Shown in pieces: positions 48,901 through 60,465 of a stretch of DNA of 64,000 nucleotides. The notes under the pieces were generated by a model. That model saw only the letters and a program-made list of their open reading frames with translations, was not told the DNA's origin and did no database searches. Origin of the DNA: Eimeria necatrix (Eukaryota > Apicomplexa > Conoidasida > Eucoccidiorida > Eimeriidae); contig NW_013654618.1 of NCBI RefSeq assembly GCF_000499385.1, positions 148,501 to 212,500 of the forward strand, in the 5' to 3' direction. The translations under genes were made by a program, and so were the position numbers. Numbering within the stretch: position 1 is the first letter of the stretch; every line of letters starts with the position of its first letter.

Positions 48901-51157
48901 AGGGTTTAACATGAAAGGGAAATGGAGAGCAGCAGTGTGATTCTGGGTATTAGGGTTTGAGTTTCGAAATTAGGGTTTGTGTGTTTGCAGGTACCAAAGC
49001 AACACAGTATCCCTAGGCATAGGAGACGGGGCCAACGACGTGGGCATGTTAATAGCAGCAAATGTGGGAGTGGGCATAAGAGGCAAGGAAGGGCTACAGG
49101 CTGTACGCGCAGCAGATTTCTCCATTACTGAATTCAAGTCCGTCAAGCACGATAGCGTTGGGCATTTTAGTGGTCGGGTTGTTGCTTGTGTGTACTGCGT
49201 GCCTTTAGAGCTTAAAGCTTAGCGTTTACTGCAGGTTTTGCCTCTAGTTTTAGTCCAATTTGCAGTTGTGTGTGGAAGGGATGTTTGTTGGGGATGGTGT
49301 TGGTAGGTATTTTTGATTGAAGCACGGTATGCTTGTGAGCTTGTGCATACGGCATCTGGATGTTTCCTAGATGGGCCTATGGTGCATAGTCGTTAGTGCA
49401 TTCTTTGTTTTAGTGAGAGTATATGTGCGTATATTTAGCTCATAGCAGAAGCAAGCTGGTACCCAAAATTGTAAACTTTAGACCTTAGACCCGCATGAAA
49501 AATAGTCTTGAGTCTGCGTAGACGCAGATTAGTATGTAGAATGGATTGCATTCAATATGATGGGAGAATTCACAAGCAAGGCAGAGTTTAGTGTTCTAAT
49601 CCAACCATATATCATGTACATGCAGAGAAGTGAGTACGTACATATTCTCGCGGGGGATTTGCCTGTTTATTCGACCTAAAAGGTATTAAACAGGCCTTTA
49701 GGGATAGCTACTTCTTTTTGTCTTGTCCGCCTGCATGAAGGTACTTGAAGAACTTGCTGTTTTGTCACGGGGCTGAGGCTCTTCGCCGCAACTCATTCCA
49801 AATATATCAGACGATATGGAAGAACGTGGTTTTCGGGTTGGCAGATTTCTTTTACGCCTTTGTCTCGGCCTGGTCGGCCGCTGACCTGTTTAATTCGTGG
49901 CTTAAACAACTCTTTAATGTGTTATACACCACACTTCCCGTGGTACTTTACTCCATCTTTGACAGACAGCTGCCGATGGAGGTCACGCTGCAAACTCCAG
50001 TACTCTACCCAGCTTTTGCAAGTAAGCATGGACTCCATGCAGTTCTGCATGATGGCAAGGTTGTGAATTCGTGGATGTCTGCACGTTCAGCATTGGAGCC
50101 GCCTGCATGTCGCATTTTGATCTTTTATGAATGGTGGATTAATTAACACAACTCAGAGTTGAATCCACTCCTTTATTCTATATGCCGCTTTGTGACGTTT
50201 GCTCAGAGCTGGGAGTCCAGCGGTTTGCAGGTGCGGGTTTATTTTGGCGCTGGTTCGTCTACGGCTTGTTCACAGCATGCTGCTGCGTCTTTATTCCTCT
50301 CTACGGGCTGGGGTGGGGTGGCATAAACCTTGAAAACGATGGTCATTTGAGCCTCACAGTTCGGTTTGAAGGCAGTTGCGTTTTTTGGGTGATAATTGTG
50401 GTAAGACCTGGACCCGGAGAATTGCTTGTAAAGCTTAGCTAGTTGTGACACTTGTTCCAGTCTTTTGTCTTTGGCTGAAAAGCGGAAATGCGCATTCCCG
50501 TTCTTGAACATATGAGTTCAGGTTTGCGGATTCGACTTGCCTGTGCAGGTCTGCAACTTGATCATCATTCCATACCTGCACACGTGGTTTTGGTTTATAT
50601 GGCTAGCAGTGTTTTTGGACTTTGGATTCTGGTTTTTGTCCGCGGGAGTTTGCCCTTTGGTCCCTGGAGAATACTGCCCCGATTTGTACGGAGCTCTGCG
50701 AGCGACGCACATCTTCAGCCGCCACTATTTCGCAGTGGCTCTAGCGGTGGTGGTGGTGCTGTTGCCTCCTTTCCTGAATTGGTTTTATGAGGTAAATATT
50801 CCGGTTTTTGAATCTTTAGGGTTTAGTTTAGCAACTTTCGACAGCCTGCAGCTTTTCTTCTTATATTCACGTTTCTGTGAACAAGACTCGTGCAAAGCAG
50901 CACCGAAATTAGGAAGAAAACTTTCTGAACTACTGCGATTATTGCGAAGAATTTGTGTGTAAGAAACTTTAAACTTCCATTTTGCTCTATTTCACCTTCA
51001 GACAATGTTTCGGCCTTCTGCCCAATGCATTATTCGAGAACGCATTGCCTTAGGCGTATTTGACGTTGTGGTCGCCCCGAGAGGAAACGCAAAGACAGTT
51101 GTTGTGGTCCCGAAAACTCGCAGTGAAGAGTGGAGAGGATACGCATTTGCTGAGCAG
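41206..51157 (+). CDS. P4-type ATPase (phospholipid flippase)
   Basis: P4-ATPases move aminophospholipids to the cytosolic leaflet. Exons recognised: 41206-41941, 42301-42857, 43244-43369, 43571-43948, 44175-44396, 44632-45595, about 45761-46482, 46838-46956, 47112-47367, 47607-47857, 48152 to about 48606, 48699-48854, 48991 to about 49143, about 49751-50031, 50207 to about 50371, 50549-50791 and 51002-51157. Motifs, in order: [28 protein letters not shown] (actuator); PITLLVQLE in TM4; [11 protein letters not shown] (phosphorylated Asp); [11 protein letters not shown] and KGADTSVF (nucleotide binding); [13 protein letters not shown]; and [11 protein letters not shown]. Membrane exons follow. 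Low-complexity inserts lie before DKTGT and, over about 300 residues, in the N domain (exon 44632-45595). The introns at 44397 and 46483 start with GC. The first ATG, the 48.6 kb donor and the final exon(s) after 51157 are unresolved. The catalytic motifs look intact. Confidence 0.88.
41955..41998. repeat. telomere-like repeats at the start of ATPase intron 1
   Basis: Three CCCTAAA-like units occur in the first 60 bases of the intron that begins at 41942. They are interspersed with ACTTCAGC. Confidence 0.75.
43378..43412. repeat. TTTAGGG-like repeats in an ATPase intron
   Basis: TTTAGGGTC, TAGGGTTTAGGG and TTTAGC occur in tandem directly after the donor at 43370. The orientation is opposite to the array at 41955. 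Confidence 0.8.
44401..44480. repeat. degenerate CCCTAAA-like repeats in an ATPase intron
   Basis: Units such as AAACCTAAAACC, AAACC, AACCCTGAACCCTAGACC lie close to the GC donor at 44397. The match to the telomere unit is loose. Confidence 0.55.
47868..48150. repeat. intron made largely of degenerate TTTAGGG units
   Basis: The intron between ATPase exons 47607-47857 and 48152 onward contains TTAGGGTTTAGAGTTTAGGG at its start. Scattered TAGGGTTTGAG, TTAGGGCTT, TTTAGGATTTAG and GGGTTTAG units follow to the acceptor. Confidence 0.75.
48880..48990. repeat. TTAGGGTTT units in an ATPase intron
   Basis: The intron 48855-48990 contains CTAGGGCTT, TAGGGTTTAA, TTAGGGTTTGAG and TTAGGGTTTG. The last ends about 15 bases before the acceptor. 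Confidence 0.75.
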
Positions 51158-51472
51158 GTAAATAAGTCTAACTTTCTTGTTCAATTAATTGATCACTTAA
51201 TCAACTGTTTCATCGGTGCACAGCCTTGATTGCTTGCACTCCCTATCGATTCTGTCTAGTTAACCTTTTCATGCATCATTTGCTCGCACCCATTCATATT
51301 TGAACTGGGGTTTGGAAAGCAGTTAAGTTCAAGAGGAAAAGGAAACAGCAAACACATAATGCAGCGACAAACTTCTAGTGCTCCCACACCTTCATGGGTG
51401 GAACAAACCTTAGATATAAATGCCAACAGAGAGTCCCGGGGATGCAATTGCTGTCGATACGGTGCTGCTGCA

Positions 51473-51505
<33 letters not shown>

Positions 51506-53653
51506 TCGCAGGACCGTACTCGCCTTGGGCACCACCGTCTGTCTCTGATGCACTACAGCAGCAGCGCACTTGCGCAGAACTCCGCTGGAATGGAAGCAGC
51601 AGCAGCTGCTGCTGCTGCATCTGCTTCGCGGCTCAACAAGGGCTTGTCACAACAGAACAGCAGCGGCTTGCGGCCAGGCAGCAGCTGCGGCACGTTGCCG
51701 CTCTTGCCAGCAAGCAGGCGCTCTCAGTCTGCTGCTACGAACGCAGCGCTGCGCAGCACGTGAAGCCCCACAGCTGCTGGAGGCACACTCGCACGCATGC
51801 ATGCATGCATGCATGCGTGAGTGCATTCGTTTGTACACATATATAGATGAACTCAATGGTAGTTCTTTGACGCGTCTGCCGCACCTTGCAACACTAGGAC
51901 TTGGGAGTATTCTTGCGGAGAACTTGCAATGGCTTACAAGCGTTGGTTCCAGTTGCTGCTGCTGCTGCTGCTGCTGGGCAGGTAGCGAGGCAGCAGCAGC
52001 TAGCTAGCAGCAACTGCCAGCCACCCTACTTTACTGAGATTTGCCTTTAGATCCGCAAGGCTACTGGAGTGGCTAAGAAAACTAGTGGCCTCTAACCGCA
52101 TTGGCCATTTGCAGTTTGATTTCTTCCTTTAACTAGTCTGGCTGCTACCGTTTCTCCCGTTGCTGCTGTTGCTGCTGCTGCCAGCGATAGCACGCTGCAG
52201 TGGTTTGCTCCTGTGGTTGGTGGCTGCTGCTGCTGCTTGCTGCTGCAGCTTTCAGTGCTGTGAAGCGAGGGTTTGGGGATTCTGGCTGCCGTGTGTTTTT
52301 GGCGGTTTGCTGCTGCAGTGCCAAGAGGTTTTTGCTGTTCATTTGCACTGCTGTCCACTGAAGTGCAGCAGACAGCAGCAAACTGAGGGTGGACTTGCTG
52401 CAATGTCTTTCTTATCTTTCAACTTTAAACTGGAACTTGGAAGCAGCAAAGTTGCGCAGAGACAGCAGCAAGTGAATATTGAAGAATCGGCAGCTCCGCC
52501 GTGCACGGCTGGCAGGGGGCGATCAGAGGCTGAATGCATTGGGCTTAATTGACTTAAATATGTAAATCAATAAACATAAAATAAATTTCAAATACGTTTT
52601 CCCGCAGAGGCTCAATTAAGGGCTCATTTCTACGGCCCTCCGGTGAGTGTTAGTGTTCGCATGGGTGTTTCAGGTTGCTCGGGACGAGCAGCTTTTGTTT
52701 GTGTCTACTGAGTGCATCTCTTTCCCCTTTGTCTGCATTTGCTTTTCATAGACTGAAATAACACAATAAAGACTTAAAGAAGGAGCCGAAGGCACAAATT
52801 ACCTTCTCTTCGCGCTTCCCAGGAGGGGGGAAATCTCCCCCCGTGGCGCTGAGTTGAGCGTGACTGCTCCTTTGGGCAGTTGAGGTAAAAAGAAAGAAAT
52901 AAAAAACACACAGGCCTTAATGCGCTTTCGTAATCATCTCCATTTTGAATTAATCCTTTTGAACTCTGTTGCTGATGCTGCACGTACACCTGGTGGCGCC
53001 ACCGCCACATCCCTCTGCTGCTGCTGCTGCTGCTGCATGCATACAAACACAGCCTCCACCGAGTGACTCGGGAGCAAAAGGTGATTTTTTAAATTTAATC
53101 TGTTTCGAGTGACTTTTTGCATTGCTTAGCTCATTGAAACTGCGGGCTGCTGCTGTGGAAAGCAGGAGAATCAGTCACCGGTCACCGCAAGCAACTGCTG
53201 CAGCAGCGGCAACGGCAGCAACAGCTGCAGCAGCGGCGCCGGAAGCAGAAGAGGCACCAGCGCAGAAGCGCAGTCAAGCTCCTGTGTGCCTCACGGCCCA
53301 CTCAACACCGCCGCAGCCAGGCTGCAGCAGCAGCAGCAAAACAGCTCGCCAGAAACCCACCACTGAGCCGCCACAGTGGCAGCAGCTGCTCTTTTTGCTG
53401 CCGCAGATGCCGCCGCTGCAGCTGCAGCCATGCGCAGGCGTCGCAGGGACAGGTTGACTGTCGTGACACTGCAACGCCACAGAGGCGCTGCAGCAGCAGC
53501 TGCAGCTGTCTGTGTCCACAGCAGCAGGAGCAGCAGCAACAGTAGCAGCAACGGCGGTGGCCAGCGGAGCTGCAGCAGCAGCAGCGGAGTCATCCACAGC
53601 AGCAGCAGCTGACGCCTCGACACCTGCGTGCGGCTGTTGCTGCTCGCCAAAAC
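51158..53653. other. CAG/CTG-rich region between the ATPase and the methyltransferase
   Basis: The last ATPase exon(s) may lie here, but I could not place them. CAG/CTG runs keep several frames open (51359-51763, 52160-52552, 53122-53457), so openness is not evidence of coding. A GCAT tetranucleotide run sits at 51795-51819. Bases 52,550-53,100 are ordinary AT-rich DNA. Confidence 0.45.
51795..51819. repeat. (GCAT)n palindromic tetranucleotide run
   Basis: Six consecutive GCAT units (CGCATGCATGCATGCATGCA and on) form a self-complementary tract. Confidence 0.9.
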
Positions 53654-53802
53654 ATGGAGGGACTGGCTCTGCTGCTGCAGCGGCTGCAGCAGCAGCAGCA
53701 ACACCAACAGCAGCAGTCGCCGGAACATATGCAGGATTTGCTGCGCCGGATCAAGGAGTACACGGAGCAGCAAAGAACAGCCGAGAAGTGGCTGCACGCG
53801 CT

Positions 53803-53834
<32 letters not shown>

Positions 53835-54966
53835 TGCAGCAGACGCTGCCGGTTGAACAACAGATGCTGCACCAGATTATAGGGAGGCAAACAGCGCAAG
53901 TGCGTGTTCTGCAGCAGCTGCAGCAACTGCAGCAGTTGCAGCAGCTGCAGCAGCTGCAGCAGCAGGCTCCCGGGGTGCTGCAGCAGCTGCTGCAGCAAGG
54001 CGGGACTCCGCAGGAGGAGCAGCAGCAGCTGTTGTGTGCCATAAGCAACAAAAATCTGCTGCTGCGGCAGCTGCATAACCAGCGGCAGCAGCTAGCAAGT
54101 CAACTGCAGCAGCAGCAGCAGCAGCAGGTTGCTGACCAGCTGGCAAACATATTAATAGCTGAAAGAAAAGTATCGCAGCAGAAAAGCTCTTTAGAGAAGC
54201 AGCAGCAGCTGCTGCAGCGAGCAGCAGCAACAGCTGCTGCTAGACCTGGGATACCTGCAACTGTTGCTGCTTCTACTTCTCCGACGAACTGTGTTCGGCA
54301 GCAACTGCTGCAGCTGCTGCAGCAGCAGCAGCAAGCAGCCGCAGCCGGAGCAGGCAGCAGCGGGGGTAAGAGCAGTTTCTTTGTGCCGGCTCTGCAGCAG
54401 CGGCAGCAGCACGAGGCTGCGCTGCATCAGCAACTGCTGCAGCAGCTCAGCAGCAGCAGCAGCAGCAACCAATACGCCGCAGCTGCTGCTGCTCCGGTAA
54501 GAAAGCGAAGAGCAGCCCCGAGACGGCGGCAGCAGCGCCAGCTATTCCAGCCGCAGCAAGCGCTGCAGCAGCAGCAGCACGAGGGGCTGCAGCAGCAGCA
54601 GCAGCAGCAGGAGGGGCAGCAGCAGCGGGAGGAGCAGCAGGAGCAGGAGCAAGATGGAGACGCTGCTGCAGCTGACGACAGCAGCTGCAGCAGCAGCGAG
54701 GACGGCAGCAGCCGACTGAATGCCAAGGAAAGGCAGCAGCTGCTGCTGCAGCAGCAAGAAGAGACGCTGCAGCGGTGCTGCGCCCAGGCGACTTCAGTGC
54801 TGCGGTGGCAGCACCTGCGAAGGAAGCAGCAGAAGCAGGAGCAGCAGCAGGAGCAGCAGCAGCAGCAGCAGCAGCAGGAAGACAGCAGGGGGAAGCGCCG
54901 GCGGGTGCAGCAGAGCAGCAGCAAGCGGGAGCAGGAGGGAGGCGACGGCTGCAGCCCCGCAAACAA

Positions 54967-54998
<32 letters not shown>

Positions 54999-55287
54999 GC
55001 AGCGAGAGCGACGGGGAAAGCGCAGCAGCAGCAATTGGCCGCAAACTGTACAGACGGCTGAAGCAGCTGGCAGTGGACCAAATTATAGATCTTAAGGGAA
55101 GAGGCAGAAGAGGGAAATCTGCGAAAGACACAATGTCTCTCAACCAAAAAATAGATGTTTTCATCAACAACGGGTACCTAAACCCTAAACCCTAAACCCT
55201 AAACCCTAAACCCTAACCCTGTGGTGAGAACGGGGGCTGCAGCAGCGCTCGTGGCGCGGGTGGAGGCGCGTCTGTGGGGCAGCGCTG

Positions 55288-55374
<87 letters not shown>

Positions 55375-56256
55375 GGGGAGCAGCAAGGCGGGCCGGCGGG
55401 TTTTTGGGCTGCTGCAGCGTGGCCTGCGGGACCACGGAGAACCTCTCGCCGCTGTGCAACGTGTACACCGTAACTTACCGTTTTAAACCTCAAAATCACA
55501 TTTCGATGCTTTCGGACTTGAAGAGAGTTCGGCTGTACAGACAGGCCATTGACTGTCTCGCCAAAGAGGCGAACACGGCGTTGGAAATTGGCTGCGGGCC
55601 GGTCTGCATTCTCGCCATTAACGCGGCGAGGGCTGGTGAGAAGACAAGTTCTTTTTGTTTGTTTTCTTTTTATTTCTTTTTGTTTTGCATTTTCATTTCC
55701 TTCTTTCCTTCGCTCCGTCACGGGCTTCTTTGCGGTGTCTGCGCAGACACCGCAGCGTGCTGGGTCGTGTTTGCAGCTTTGCAAGTTCAGCTTCTGCTGC
55801 TGCTGCTGCTGCTGCTGCTTTTCTCGCAAAGGGGCGCTTATCCTTTTGCTGCTTCTTCTTTTCGCCTGTGCTGCTTCATTTGGGACTATTTAATCTCGAG
55901 TTTGTCGAACTTTAGTCCAAGTTGAACGAAGTTGAATGCTGCTTTCTTGTGCGCAGGAGCGAAACATGTGACAGCTCTGGAAGTTTCCCGACGCTCCGCC
56001 GCAGAGGCTTCTTCTTATGTCCGCATTTACGGATTCGACTCCGTCATTAAAGTGCATGCATTGTATTCCAAAGAGGCAGACCTGCCGGCCCTCGCTGCAG
56101 AGGCCAGGCAGACGCTGCAGCAGCGCCAGCAGCAGCAGCAGCAGCAGCAGCAGGAACAGGAGCAGGAGCAGGAGCAGGCTGCGGTGAAGCAGCAGGGCGC
56201 CGCTGGGAAGAACGGAACCAACAAGGCTAAGAAAACGCCGCAGCCCAATCCCAAGG

Positions 56257-56287
<31 letters not shown>

Positions 56288-56456
56288 CAACAGCAACAAA
56301 AACAGCAACTGCAGCCGCAGCAAGGAAAACAAGGGATTCGATTTGCTGATCCATGAAATCATTGGAGATATTTGCAGCAATGAGGGAGTGGCCGACGTGA
56401 TTCTCGACATACAACAGAGAACGGGTAACTAGCTGCTGCTGTTACTGCTGTTACTG

Positions 56457-56489
<33 letters not shown>

Positions 56490-59400
56490 TGGCTGTCGGT
56501 GGGCTGCTCTCTATGCTGGTAGCGTTATATGTCATTTGGCATGCAGAGGCAGCAGCAGCAGCTCCAAGTGCAGAAGGTTATTTGCTATCATATGTTTCAC
56601 TTCCCATACTAAGCATTCTGCCTTTCTGCTGCTGCTGCTCCCGCTGCTGCTGCTGCTGCTGCTGCTGCTGCAGGTCGCGTGTCTCGGTCTATTCCTTACG
56701 CCGGCCGCACTTGGTTCGCTCCTTGTGAATTTCCCCTGGAGCGCCACATCGCGTTTCCCCATAATAAGTAAATTTGCTGTTTTTGCTACTGCTGCTGCTG
56801 CGTTGCTGCTGCTGCTGCTTTCCTGCTGCTGCTGCTGCGGTTCTGCCGTTGCTGCTGCTTGCCGCTTGTGTTCGTGTCTGTACATCGAGCATTTCGCAAT
56901 CCAGTGCTTTTATTTGAATTAAAATATTAAATTGAAATTTATAATTTGATGTTTTTGTTTTATTAAAGTTATTTAGTTAAACTTCTGTGCCGCCTGCATG
57001 CCTCCCCTTGCTTTCTTCAGCTCTTGCCCTGCCTAGCTAGCAAACCCACTCACTACTCATCCGCACCTAGCTAGCTAGCTAGCTAGCTCGCTAGCTAGCT
57101 AGCTAGATGGATAGATACGTATCCGGTTAGCTAGCGCTGTAGCCAGCTAGCTAGCTGAGTCGCTAGCCAGCTAGCTAGCTACCTGGCTGGGTAGCCGGGC
57201 AGCTATATAGCTAGCAAGCTGTGCAGCCGGTTAGCTAGCTAGCTAGGTAGCTAGCCAGCTAGCCAACTGTCCAGCTAGCTAGCTAGCTAGCTAGCTAGCC
57301 AATTATCCAGCTAGCTAGCTAGCTAGCCAGCTAGCTAGCTACCTGGCTGCGAAGCCGGGCAGCAATGTGGCTAGCAAGCTGTGCAGCCGGTTATCTATCC
57401 ATCTATCTATCTATCCATTCGTCTAGCTAGCTTGCAAGCTAGCCAGCTAGCTCGCGAGCAATCTAGCTAGCTAGCTAGCTGGGCGTGGGCGTTGGGCGTG
57501 CAGGTTTCCGCTGCGGACAGTGGTGTCGCCGGGGCGGGTTTTGTTTCAGTCTGTGGGCCTTCGGTTTCAGCGGCTGCTGCTGTCTGCTGAATTTGCTCCT
57601 TTGGAAGAATTGCTTTTCGAAGAAGACATGGCGAAGCAAATGCTGCAGAAGAGAACAGCAGTCTTCACCTGCACCCGAGCAGGTGACTCCCGTGGCTGCG
57701 CTGGCTAGCTCGCGAGCTAGCTAGCGTGGCAGCTAGCTAGCTGGCTAGCTGCAGTGGCTAGCTGGCGAGCTAGCTAGCTTGGCAGCTAGCTAGCCAGCTG
57801 CACTAGCTGGCTCGCGAGCTAGCTAACTTGCTAGCTAGATCTCTAGCTACAACAAGCTAGCGAGCTACGTAGCTTTGTCGCTGCCTGGCTAGCTAGCTAG
57901 CTAGCTAAGTAGGTTAAGGCATGCGGAGTTGTCTGGGTAGAGGGGTCGCTCCACGGCAATGGCTCCTTGCCCAGATGGCTGGCTAGCCAGCTAGATAGCT
58001 AGCTGGCTAGCTAGCTGTGAGTGGAGAGTGGTTGCGTGTGCGGTGCCGACTTTACTTTATGTATGTGGCGGGCGACTAGCCCTGTAGCTAGCTAGCTAGC
58101 TAACCTGCTAGCTAGCTAGCTAATGAATTAGCTGCCACGCCCTGCACTTTGCTGCTGCAGGCAAAATGGCTGGTTTTGTTCTTTGCTGCGAAGTGGAGCT
58201 GCTGAAGGGGCTGTCGATTGACCACCGTAAAGGCGAAGAGGAAAGCCACTGGTGAGAGGCCGCCTACTGCTGCTGCTGCTGCGCGTGCTGGTGTTGCTGC
58301 TGCTGCGTTTGCTGCTGCTGCTGCTGCCGCTGGCAGCTCGCTAGCGTCTTCTGAGGGGTTTCGCGCTTTGTGTTATGCGGGAGCAGCTGCTGCTTCCTTT
58401 GACCCGTGTTGCTGTGTGGCTGCTGCACGACTCGTAGCTGCTCGCGCAGAGACAGCAACAGCAGCAGCAGCAGCAGCAGCAAGAGCAGCAGCAGCAGCAA
58501 GAGTGGTGTGTGTGGGTGCTACTTAGGTACACGAACATCGCCATGTTGAGGGAAGAAGTGGAGGTGCTGGAGGGTGACACAGTTGTGGTGTATACATGTG
58601 CGGACTTGTTGAATTACCAGGTGGGAAAGCTCTTCTTTAGGAGATAAATATTCGCCATTTATAAAAATTTAAAACATTTCAAAAAATAAATATATTTGTA
58701 GTGCTTATTTGCTGCTGAAAAGGAGGAAAGTGCTCGTGCAAGCTATATGATTCTGAATAACCACTTTGTGTAGTACGTGGTTGGAGCGCATGTACCTTTC
58801 AAGCATGCAGATATATCATTTATTCAAAAATAAACACTCTAAATAAAACATTTTTGATTATATGGTCTTTTATCGCATCTTTCTTGTGCAGAAACAAAGG
58901 CAAACTGCTTTTTGCAAAGAGTTGGCCATTGCTACAAATATGCGTATCACCACTGCATGCATTGTGCGCATGTTCCGACTTTTTTGCCGCGCAACATGTG
59001 GAATAAGATGTTTTTTAAAAATAGTTTATCCTTTACATGCATATTTACATCCATTATAGATGCATGCGTTTTATTTATTTGATTTGTTTGCTGCTGCTGC
59101 CTCGGCAGCAGGCTGGCTCCCTAGTTTTTCCCCCCCACAGCAACTTTTCGCTCCTCTGCTGCGCCTCGCTGCCGAGCCTCCTAGCTAGCTAGCTGGCTAG
59201 CTAGCTATCCAGTTAGCTAGCTAGCTAGCTAGCTAGTCGCCCATCAGCTGAGCAGCTGAGAAGCGAGCTGCTCAGCAGGGCAGCTAGCGAGCGTGACAGG
59301 AGTCACGCTAGCTGGCTAGCTATCTAGCTAGCTAGCGGGCTAGCTAGCTAGATAGCCAGACAGCTAGGGTACATGGCTAGCTGCTTGTATGTGCTGCAGA

Positions 59401-60263
59401 CAGTGGACGTGCCTTTGGGCTGCTGCTTGTCGGACACGCCGGAGATGCAGCAGACTCAATTTCCCGACAAGATAATCACGACGCCTCCTCGCAAGAAGCT
59501 GCTGCAGCAGAAGCAGCGGCAACAGCAGCAGCAGCAGCAGCAGCAAGCCAGAACGCCATCTCCTGAGGAGCACACAAGCGGCAGCGGCGTTCAAGCAGCA
59601 GCAGCAACGCCGCAGCCACAGGATGAGGAAGACGAAGAGGCGTGGCGCTACCCGTTTGCTGCTGAGCTGCAGCAGCAGCAGCAGCAGCAGCAGCAAAAAG
59701 CCCCTCCGGGCCACCGGCGCATTCGTTTGTCTCGCCCCCGTTTTTCTCTTTCCGCAGAAATCCACAGGCTGCCAATTACCCCTCTTAAGGGGAGCTGCAG
59801 TTGCAGCTGCGGCGGCAGCAGCACCACTAGCAGCAGCAGCAGCAACAGCAGCAGCACGGCAGCGACGACGCCGACTGTGAGCGAAGATAGCAACAGCAGC
59901 AGCGGCACAAACAGCAGCAATGTAGCAGCAGAGAACTCTCCTCAAGGGTCTCCTGATGCTGCTGGAGACAGCAGCAGCATCGGCGGTGGTGGAGTTAAAG
60001 CAGAACGTAGCAGCAGCAAAACCTCTGGGGAGACCCCCGCAGCAGCAGCACCAGCAGCAGCAGCAGCAGCACGAGGCGGAGCTCCTTGCTGCTGCTCACA
60101 AGCCAGCGATACGCCTTCGATTGTTCGGTTGGAGCCAATCATAATTACCTACTCAGAACAGTCTCCGTTCCTGGACAAGACAGTCCGCTGCTGCTGCTGC
60201 TGCTGTTGCTGTTGCTGCTGCTGCTGCTATACTATCGGCTTCTCGCTGTTGCAACATCGTTGA
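53654..60263 (+). CDS. protein arginine methyltransferase with long Gln-rich N-terminal extension
   Basis: PRMTs transfer methyl groups from SAM to arginines. Exons joining in phase: 53654-55173, 55418-55635, 55957-56424, 56674-56767, 57504-57682, 58161-58251, 58527-58620 and 59400 onward. Exon 1 encodes about 500 residues of polyQ/polyA/Ser with basic patches (GKRRRVQ), ending in a conserved-looking KLYRRLKQLAVDQIIDLKGR. The catalytic region starts at HISMLSDLKRVRLYRQAI. Motif I reads ALEIGCGPVCILAINAARAG, followed by HVTALEVS. The double-Glu loop is HEIIGDICSNEG, interrupted upstream by a Gln/Ser insertion. SIPYAGRTWFAPCEF, VGLRFQRLLLSAEFAPLEEL and GFVLCCEVELLKGL give the C-terminal barrel. 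The 3' end is uncertain. A candidate later exon is near 60392-60460. The subclass (PRMT5-, 7- or 9-like) is not resolved. Whether exon 1 belongs to the same gene rests on phase agreement only. Confidence 0.78.
55177..55220. repeat. CCCTAAA x6 array in methyltransferase intron 1
   Basis: Five perfect CCTAAAC heptamers and one CCTAACC variant directly follow the donor at 55174. This is the best telomere-like array in the window. Confidence 0.95.
55290..55373. repeat. pure (CTG)28 run in methyltransferase intron 1
   Basis: This run of 84 bases of uninterrupted CTG is the longest pure triplet run in the window. It lies between the CCCTAAA array and the intron acceptor at 55417. Confidence 0.95.
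57067..57480. repeat. CTAG/AGCT tetranucleotide array, methyltransferase intron 4
   Basis: About 410 bases consist of (CTAG)n blocks broken by variants such as CCAGCTAG, TAGCCGG and CTATCTATC. The unit is its own reverse complement. The array lies inside the intron 56768-57503. Confidence 0.95.
57705..58130. repeat. CTAG array, methyltransferase intron 5
   Basis: Interrupted CTAG blocks fill much of intron 57683-58160. Unique pieces separate them at about 57910-57980 and 58020-58080. Confidence 0.9.
58621..59399. other. methyltransferase intron 7
   Basis: The first 440 bases are AT-rich and unremarkable. Bases 59,179-59,370 form another CTAG array with unique spacers. The acceptor CTGCAG closes the intron at 59399. 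Confidence 0.75.
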
Positions 60264-60354
60264 GTGGGACACTCTGGGTTGCTTCTTTGCTGCTAGCATG
60301 CTGCTAATGGGGTTTCGCTGCCCCGTGTTTTTGGCACCACTTTGTGCTGCTGCG

Positions 60355-60388
<34 letters not shown>

Positions 60389-60465
60389 CAGGGGAGCCGC
60401 CAGTCCCGCAGAGAGGCGGCATCATAACGCTTTTGCGACTATCCCCGGCGTCAGGAGGTGTTGCA

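Noticed and set aside
55177..55220. True telomere or chromosome end
   Set aside because: Only six units, flanked by coding DNA on both sides and inside an intron.
55221..55925. Plus frame starting with a long poly-Leu run, as a separate membrane protein
   Set aside because: The Leu run is the (CTG)28 intron repeat read in one frame. The real coding part begins at the acceptor 55417, in phase with exon 1.
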